Source: CAZBUK01 sp964495085
GTDB taxonomy: Bacteria > Bacteroidota > Ignavibacteria > T3Sed10-11
Direction: 5' to 3'
NCBI GenBank assembly: GCA_964495085.1
Contig: CAZBUK010000110.1
Coordinates: 1 to 10,453 of the forward strand
Length of the DNA: 10,453 bases
Under the pieces are notes generated by a model. It did not search any database, was not told where the DNA came from, and worked only from the letters and a program-made list of their open reading frames with translations. A program made the position numbers and the translations under genes. Of the stretch, positions 5,154 through 10,453 are shown piece after piece; position 1 is the first letter of the stretch; every line of letters starts with the position of its first letter.

Positions 5154-5726
5154 ATGCGGAATCTTATAGTTTCGAATCTTATCTCACTCGACGGATTCAT
5201 GGCAGGTCCGAATGATGAGATCGATTGGTTCCTGGGAATCAAAGACAAGCAGTTCGAGTCGTACGCCGCCGCTCTGCTCGGAACGGCAGATACCCTGCTA
5301 TTCGGACGGAAAACTTACGAACTTATGGCCGACTATTGGCCCTCCGCAACCTCTGTCACGGAGGATCCCCGTATCATCGATGCGATGAATTCTTATCAAA
5401 AAATCGTTTTCTCGAGATCGCTCGATAGTGCCAAATGGAATAATTCCGTATTGATGAAGAGAGGTATACCGGAGGTAGTCCGGAATCTAAAGCGCGAACC
5501 GGGTAAGCATATGCTGGTGTACGGGAGCCGAAGCATCGTCGGGGAACTCGCCCGTACGAGACTCATCGATGAATATATTCTCTTTATCGTACCCGTCCTG
5601 CTCGGATCGGGGAAATCTCATTTCCCCGACACAGGCGGCAGGGTAGAATTGAATCCGATTGAAACAGGGAGATTTCCTACCGGAGTCGTTCTTCTTCGTT
5701 ACCGTCCGGTTTATAAATTCGTATAA
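5154..5726 (+). CDS. Dihydrofolate reductase / RibD C-terminal family reductase
   Basis: This 190-residue protein belongs to the RibD_C/DHFR-like fold (YyaP/YwjB type). Visible motifs are the N-terminal 'SNLISLDGFMAGPN' (7-20), 'LLFGRKTYELM' (48-58), 'KIVFSRSL' (83-90), the nucleotide-binding loop 'LVYGSRSIVGEL' (121-132), and 'PVLLGSGKSHF' (147-157). The fold binds NADPH and reduces a pterin- or pyrimidine-like substrate in known members, but this subgroup's substrate is unknown. It is unlikely to be the housekeeping folA. ATG 5154 follows the YCII stop by 21 bases. No clear ribosome binding site is visible, so re-initiation from the upstream gene is likely. The next YCII gene begins 20 bases after its stop. 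Confidence 0.85.
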   Translation: MRNLIVSNLISLDGFMAGPNDEIDWFLGIKDKQFESYAAALLGTADTLLFGRKTYELMADYWPSATSVTEDPRIIDAMNSYQKIVFSRSLDSAKWNNSVLMKRGIPEVVRNLKREPGKHMLVYGSRSIVGELARTRLIDEYILFIVPVLLGSGKSHFPDTGGRVELNPIETGRFPTGVVLLRYRPVYKFV

Positions 5727-5746
5727 ATCAAAGGGAGCGGCAGAAA

Positions 5747-6109
5747 ATGAAATATATGCTGTTGATCTATCTCAATGAAAAAGCGCTCAGCGATGATGAG
5801 CGCGACGCGTGTTTTCGCGACTCGGCAAAACTTGCACGTGATCTGCACACAAGCGGACAATATATCAGCGCCTCGCCGCTCTATCCCGTCGCCGGTGCAA
5901 CCAGTGTGCGGAAGCGGCATGGACAGCGGCTTGTAACCGACGGTCCTTTTGCCGAGACGCATGAGCAGCTTGGAGGATATTATTTGATCGATGCAGAAAA
6001 TCTCGACGAGGCAATTCGAATCGCCGAGCGTGTACCGATTGTAGATGTGGGTACGGTAGAGATACGGCCGGTACTTGAGATTCCCGGATTGCCGGATAAC
6101 GAAAAATAA
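5747..6109 (+). CDS. YCII-related (DGPF) protein 2
   Basis: This second YCII protein (120 residues) has AAGGGAG at 5731-5737 before ATG 5747. The signature 'TDGPFAETHEQLGGYYLID' lies at 64-82, following 'MKYMLLIYLNE' and 'SASPLYPV' (41-48). The helix 'NLDEAIRIAERVP' and the 'GTVEIRPV' strand complete the fold. It differs widely from the first copy outside the DGPF core: it has 'SGQYISASPLYP' where the first has 'NGHFIGGEALQS'. They are therefore two established subfamilies and not a recent duplication, and might form a heteromer. It ends the + strand operon, 65 bases from the 3' end of the convergent kinase gene. Its stop TAA overlaps an ATG (6109), but that frame only runs antisense into the kinase. 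Confidence 0.85.
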   Translation: MKYMLLIYLNEKALSDDERDACFRDSAKLARDLHTSGQYISASPLYPVAGATSVRKRHGQRLVTDGPFAETHEQLGGYYLIDAENLDEAIRIAERVPIVDVGTVEIRPVLEIPGLPDNEK

Positions 6110-6174
6110 TGCCGGATCCATGGACATCCGGTAACGAACCTCTCGCCGATTGCTGGATTCCTCAGATCACTCGA

Positions 6175-9100
6175 TCACGCCGTATCGAGGGTATAACGAA
6201 TAATCCTCAGAAGCTCATCGGGAGCGTACGGCTTTCTGATAAATTGTCTCGCACCTGCACTGTATATTTTCGATTTCACCTCCGGATCGATGAATCCGCT
6301 TGCGAGGATAATCTTCGCCTGCGGATTTATCCGTTTGATTCTTCGGAACACTTCATCGCCGGGAACCTTCGGCAACCCCAGGTCGGACACCACAACGTTG
6401 ATTTCCTTTTTGTGCTGCGTGTACTGCTTAACCCCTTCCTCTCCGTCCTGGGCAGTGATCACCTTATAGCCTTTTTCGACCAGTATCAATAAAAGAAACT
6501 CACGAATCAGTTCTTCGTCTTCGATGATCAATACGGTCTCGGTTCCTCCCTGCACGGCTGTCGTTCTTTCTGCAGAAGAAGTTTCGGATTTTTGCTCCAT
6601 ACTCTGAATCGGTAGATAGAGATCGAACGTCGTCCCGGCCCCGACCTCGCTGTCGACCGTGATGTAGCCGTGATGGCTCTCGATGATGCTGTAGGCAAGA
6701 GATAATCCAAGTCCCGTACCTTTTCCGGGTCCCTTTGTGGTGAAGAAAGGATCGAAAATCCGATCTCGAATCGTCTCATCCATACCCGATCCCGTATCCA
6801 TAAGCTGAATCCGTACATAAGCCTCGGCGGGTTTTCCGGTAATTTTTCTTGCGATCCGGCTTCCGTCTACAATCGAGCTGGAAATCGTGATCCTGCCGCC
6901 GTCAGGCATCGCATCGCGTGCGTTGACGCATAGGTTGAGCAGAACCTGGTGAATCTGCGTTACATCCGCAATGATATACGGCAGGTTTGCCTGAAGTTTC
7001 GTCTCGACTACGATCGTCTTGGGGAATGTCTCGCTGATGAGTTTTGTAATCTCGGAGATGACGTCGTTGATTTTAGCCGATTGAACTACTACTTCAGTCT
7101 TCCGGGCTATGGTCAACAGCTGATTCACCAATCCCGCACCCCGTTCGGTTGCTTTATTAATCGCATCGATACTGCGCGTCAGTTTTTTCGCCTCCGTGAC
7201 GCCGGGCTCGACGAGCGATGCATGGCCCATAATGATGCTGAGAATATTGTTAAAGTCATGTGCGATGCCTCCGGCGAGGGTACCGAGACTTTCGAGTTTC
7301 TGGGCTTGCCGTATCTGTTCCTGCAGTATTTTCTTGGGAGTCTCGTCGAAGAGATACATCTGCATTTTTTCCAACTCGCCGGTATCGTTGAAAATCCCGA
7401 CGATATTGGCGATAGCGTATAACACGCTGCCATCGCGGCGTTTCAGTTCGAGCGGGTAGTAGGTCAGCGACCGCTGAGTTTTGAGTGTATTGATAAAATC
7501 CTGCCGTCTATCTTTGCAAGGCCAGAATGTTACTTCGCTTGTTCCAATCACTTCCTCGGCCGAACGGAATCCGAACACTTTGAGGAACGCGGGATTGAAC
7601 ATAACGATAGTTCCGTCGATAGAAGCAATAAAATCAGCGGTAAGGTCCTTTTCAAAGAACTGGCGATACTTGTCTTCGCTTCCGCGAAGCGCTTCCTCGG
7701 CAAGCTTCCGATCCGAAATATCGAGTGCAATGCCTACGATACCGATTATCTCGTTGTTTTTATTCCGTAGTGGAAGTTTGGAGTTGAGCATCCAGATCCG
7801 TCTCCCTTTCTGGTTCTCCAATAAGACCTCAGCTCCGACAATGCTCTTTCCATAAGTGATAATCTCCCGATCCACTGCGGCGATCCGCTCAGCTACCTCC
7901 GGGGGATAGACATCGAAATCAGTCTTACCTATGACCTCAGACTCCGATTTCCCGATATTTGCCAGGTCCGCGTGATTTGCGAGTATCTTCCTCCCCTCGC
8001 GATCCTTCACATACACCGCGGCGGGAATATTATCGATAACCGTTTTCAGAAGAATGCGTTCCTGCGTGAGAGCGTCCTCCGCTTTTTTGCGAACCGTGAT
8101 ATCCTCTATTGTTCCTTCATAGTAAAGTATCTTGCCGTCTTTACCGTAAATCGCCCGGGCATTTTCGCGTATGAAGATAACCGAACGGTCTTTCCTGAAC
8201 CAGGAAGATTCGAAGCCGCGTATCTCTCCATCCCGTTCTATCTTTTCCCGGAACACTTGCCAGGTCGCTTCCGGCATGACTCCGTTCTTTTCCTGATTCT
8301 TTGTGTATAATTCGTCGATGCTGTCGTAGCCGAGGATTTCGAGTATTTTCGGATTCGCCATAAGGACGCGCCTGTCGGGAGTCGTCCGGTAAATACCGAC
8401 CGTAGAATTCTCTACGATCGTCCGGAACCGCTCTTCGCTCTCCATTAATAGTTTCTCGGCATCGCGCTCCGCGGTCTGATCGCGGAACACCAGGACGACG
8501 CCGACCACCCGGTTCGATTCGTCCATGATGGGAGCTGCGCTGTCCGCTATCGGTGTCTCTTTCCCGTCGCGTGCGATTAACAGCGTGTGGTTCGCCAGTC
8601 CGACAATTCTACCGAGCCGGATAACCTTATCGACGGGATTTTCAACAGTTTCGCGCGTTTTTTCATTGACGATTCTGAATATTTCATCGAGCAAGTTCCC
8701 GTGCGCTTCTAGTTCCTTCCAACCTGTTAACTCCTCGGCGATTGGATTCATCTGTTCGATCTGTCCGTCTGCGTTGGTCGTGATCACTCCGTCGCCGATG
8801 CTGTACAGCGTGGTCCGGTACAGTTCTTCGCGTTTGCGGAGCGCCTCTTCCGTTAATTTGCGTTGTGTGATGTCATGCCCTATGCCGACCAGACCGATGA
8901 CTTCCCCATTAACGTTTCTCCAAGGTATCTTGGATGTCCTCAGCCACCACTGCTGTCCCTGTCTATTGATCAGCAGTTCGTCGCGTTCTATCAGCGCTTC
9001 GCCTGCGTTCATAACCGCTTTATCATCGGCGTCAAATTTTTTCGCAATGTCGTGAGGGAAAACCTCAAAATCGGTTTTACCGAGCATCTGCTCCGCCGTT

Positions 9101-10041
9101 TTACCTGCATTAGCCAGATCTGCCCGATTGGCGAGTATTTTTCTTCCATCGATATCCTTCGCATAAATCGCATCCGGAATATTATCGATTACGGTGCGAA
9201 GGAGACTCCGTTCCTGCGCCAACGCTTCCTGCGTTCGTTTCTGCTCGGTGATATCGATACAGGTTCCGAATAGCTGAAACTCCCGATCATTTTCGGCGGC
9301 AAATTCAACGCTCGCACTGATTATCCTGGATGTTCCGTATTTTGGATTGGTCCGATATTCACATTCGAACGGCTGCTTGGACTGCAGGACGGTGCGGTGC
9401 AAATCTTTCAATCTATCCCTATCGTCGGGATGAATCAGATCGAGAAATCCTTCGAATGTCGGAGGATCGTCTGCCGGTTCAATCCCATGGAGCCGGAACA
9501 TCTCTTTCGACCAGTGCCCCGTTCCCGTGGAGGGATTCAGTTCCCATCCCCCCAACCCCACTAGCTCCTGGGTTTTCTCAAGGAGCGATTGAATTCTTCG
9601 CAGTTTCCCCCGGGTTTTTTGTTCGGCCGATTGATCACGGAACACAAGAACGACTCCGATTATTTCGTCCATCCCGTTTCGTATCGGAGAAGCATTATCA
9701 GCTATCGGTGTCCTCCGGCCATCCTTTGCAATGAGCAGTGTATGGTTTTGTAGACCGACGATCGACTTCTCTCTGAAAACCTTTACCACGGGGTTTTCTT
9801 CCGGCGCTCCCGTCACCTCGTGGATAATGGTGAATATTTCATTGACCGGTTTTCCCTGTGCCTCGGATTCTTTCCAGCCCGTGAGATTTTCGGCTACATG
9901 ATTCATGTGTTGGACACAGCCGGATAAGTCGGTTGTAATGATGCCGTCGCCGATGCTGTAGAGAATGGTGCGAAACCATGCGTCGGCCTCGTATATCGGA
10001 TATCCCATTTCGATCTGATGCGAATCTGATGCTAACTTCAT
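6175..10041 (-). CDS. Seven-PAS soluble hybrid histidine kinase with receiver domain
   Basis: This 1288-residue protein has no signal peptide or membrane segment, so it should sense cytoplasmic signals. Seven PAS domains are seen at about 21-146, 147-282, 283-404, 405-531, 532-664, 665-787 and 788-902, most ending in a PAC-like 'D-I-T/S-x-R/Q-K' helix. The kinase core follows: phospho-acceptor His928 in 'GGIAHDFNNIL', N-box Asn1040 in 'NARDAM', 'DTGSGM' (1082-1087), 'FDPFFTT' and 'GKGTGLGLS' (1107-1115). A C-terminal receiver (1168-1286) has acidic Glu1174-Asp1175, phospho-acceptor Asp1220 in 'SDLGLP', Ser1248 and Lys1270 in 'RKPY'. PAS 1-3 and PAS 4-6 look like a duplicated block. ATG 10041 has no strong binding site, and Met12 is an alternative start. 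No separate response regulator lies nearby, so its output partner is unknown. I see no cysteine or heme-binding motif that fixes the ligand. Confidence 0.93.
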   Translation of the reverse strand: MKLASDSHQIEMGYPIYEADAWFRTILYSIGDGIITTDLSGCVQHMNHVAENLTGWKESEAQGKPVNEIFTIIHEVTGAPEENPVVKVFREKSIVGLQNHTLLIAKDGRRTPIADNASPIRNGMDEIIGVVLVFRDQSAEQKTRGKLRRIQSLLEKTQELVGLGGWELNPSTGTGHWSKEMFRLHGIEPADDPPTFEGFLDLIHPDDRDRLKDLHRTVLQSKQPFECEYRTNPKYGTSRIISASVEFAAENDREFQLFGTCIDITEQKRTQEALAQERSLLRTVIDNIPDAIYAKDIDGRKILANRADLANAGKTAEQMLGKTDFEVFPHDIAKKFDADDKAVMNAGEALIERDELLINRQGQQWWLRTSKIPWRNVNGEVIGLVGIGHDITQRKLTEEALRKREELYRTTLYSIGDGVITTNADGQIEQMNPIAEELTGWKELEAHGNLLDEIFRIVNEKTRETVENPVDKVIRLGRIVGLANHTLLIARDGKETPIADSAAPIMDESNRVVGVVLVFRDQTAERDAEKLLMESEERFRTIVENSTVGIYRTTPDRRVLMANPKILEILGYDSIDELYTKNQEKNGVMPEATWQVFREKIERDGEIRGFESSWFRKDRSVIFIRENARAIYGKDGKILYYEGTIEDITVRKKAEDALTQERILLKTVIDNIPAAVYVKDREGRKILANHADLANIGKSESEVIGKTDFDVYPPEVAERIAAVDREIITYGKSIVGAEVLLENQKGRRIWMLNSKLPLRNKNNEIIGIVGIALDISDRKLAEEALRGSEDKYRQFFEKDLTADFIASIDGTIVMFNPAFLKVFGFRSAEEVIGTSEVTFWPCKDRRQDFINTLKTQRSLTYYPLELKRRDGSVLYAIANIVGIFNDTGELEKMQMYLFDETPKKILQEQIRQAQKLESLGTLAGGIAHDFNNILSIIMGHASLVEPGVTEAKKLTRSIDAINKATERGAGLVNQLLTIARKTEVVVQSAKINDVISEITKLISETFPKTIVVETKLQANLPYIIADVTQIHQVLLNLCVNARDAMPDGGRITISSSIVDGSRIARKITGKPAEAYVRIQLMDTGSGMDETIRDRIFDPFFTTKGPGKGTGLGLSLAYSIIESHHGYITVDSEVGAGTTFDLYLPIQSMEQKSETSSAERTTAVQGGTETVLIIEDEELIREFLLLILVEKGYKVITAQDGEEGVKQYTQHKKEINVVVSDLGLPKVPGDEVFRRIKRINPQAKIILASGFIDPEVKSKIYSAGARQFIRKPYAPDELLRIIRYTLDTA

Positions 10042-10086
10042 AGTGTCAGCTGCCGTTTGTGGGTTATTTTCTGCATCCGCTCAACC

Positions 10087-10120
10087 CCGGTTCGCTTCCC
10101 TGAATTATTACCCGAACCGG
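10087..10120. repeat. 8-base inverted repeat in the kinase leader
   Basis: CCGGTTCG (10087-10094) and CGAACCGG (10113-10120) are perfect complements separated by 18 bases, 46-79 bases before the kinase ATG. It could be a leader hairpin or a split operator. Confidence 0.45.
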
Positions 10121-10174
10121 AGATATAAATCACCGTAGTATTTATGTAGCAAATTTCATTCCATCATAATCACA

Positions 10175-10196
10175 GCTCATTCCAGGCTAAATGAGC
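10175..10196. repeat. 7-base inverted repeat upstream of the kinase
   Basis: GCTCATT (10175-10181) and AATGAGC (10190-10196) flank an 8-base centre. The 22-base symmetric site has the size of a typical dimeric regulator's operator and lies about 135-155 bases before the kinase start. Confidence 0.45.
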
Positions 10197-10453
10197 GCTA
10201 TTGTTTCAGTTTCGAGTAAAATTTACCTATTTTCGCGATTTAAAATATTAAATTCTACTCAGGTGCCCAATAATAGACAGCCTCAGATTAATACTATTAT
10301 CTGCCATTGGTAGATCTTTAACGCACATTTGGTCACGTTATCCGGATGTGTGATTAAACCGTTCAGGGCATTAGACTTATCTATTTAACATTCAGGACCA
10401 TTGGTGTCCAAAATAATTATAGACTAAGTGAACATAGTGGAATATTGCATTGG

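Larger units (their letters stand above)
10042..10453. other. AT-rich region upstream of the kinase, no gene seen
   Basis: About 410 bases at the window edge hold no ORF or RNA gene I can support. The region is richer in A+T than the rest and should contain the kinase promoter on the - strand, but I find no convincing -35/-10 pair. Two inverted repeats within it are listed separately. TGATTAAACCG at 10351-10361 repeats the motif seen upstream of the YCII operon. Confidence 0.6.

Noticed and set aside
6112..6131. CCGGAT/ATCCGG hairpin between the convergent YCII and kinase genes
   Set aside because: Only a 6-pair stem with an 8-base loop and no T-run on either side, so it is not a convincing intrinsic terminator.
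6109..6492. + strand frame whose ATG overlaps the stop of the second YCII gene
   Set aside because: Beyond the first 22 codons it is the antisense of the kinase receiver domain, and it shows no family motif. I looked for an ECF sigma factor start because such genes often follow DGPF genes, and found none.

Overview
The window comes from a bacterium of moderate base composition (roughly half G+C by eye). It uses AAGGAG-type ribosome binding sites and a recognisable TTGACA/TATCTT promoter. No marker gene fixes the lineage. The gene set (multi-PAS hybrid kinase, YCII/DHFR cluster, CysO-type cysteine pathway) fits many free-living environmental phyla, and the moderate G+C argues mildly against a typical actinobacterium, where the CysO pathway was first described. 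I see no tRNA, rRNA, CRISPR array, insertion sequence or phage gene.

Layout. On the + strand, positions 2-756 hold the 3' end of an SRPBCC/AHSA1-type gene and a secreted protein of the DUF1579-like type. On the - strand, 4240 down to 922 is a complete cysteine module. Read in its own direction it has a sigma70-like promoter, a 38-codon leader ORF with five Cys codons in eight, an intrinsic terminator, and then cysM, mec (JAMM protease) and a CysO-MoeB-rhodanese fusion. From 4752 to 6109 on the + strand runs a small operon of YCII protein, DHFR/RibD-like reductase and a second YCII protein, preceded by a cluster of repeated TTWAACCG motifs. From 10041 down to 6175 on the - strand is one 1288-residue soluble hybrid histidine kinase with seven PAS domains. 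Positions 10042-10453 are AT-rich and show no gene.

How the genes work together. By homology to the Mycobacterium tuberculosis CysO/MoeZ/CysM/Mec pathway, the MoeB domain adenylates a ubiquitin-like sulfur carrier, the rhodanese domain supplies sulfur, CysM attaches the amino-acid moiety to the carrier thiocarboxylate, and Mec cuts free cysteine from the carrier. Two points stand out. First, the carrier is fused to its own E1 enzyme, so its Gly-Gly end is internal. It must be released, perhaps by the neighbouring JAMM protease, or the E1 must also be made separately from an internal start. Second, the Cys-rich leader peptide followed by a terminator has the architecture of a transcription attenuator that would let the operon be read when charged Cys-tRNA is scarce. 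That reading is inferred from sequence and is the main novelty candidate here.
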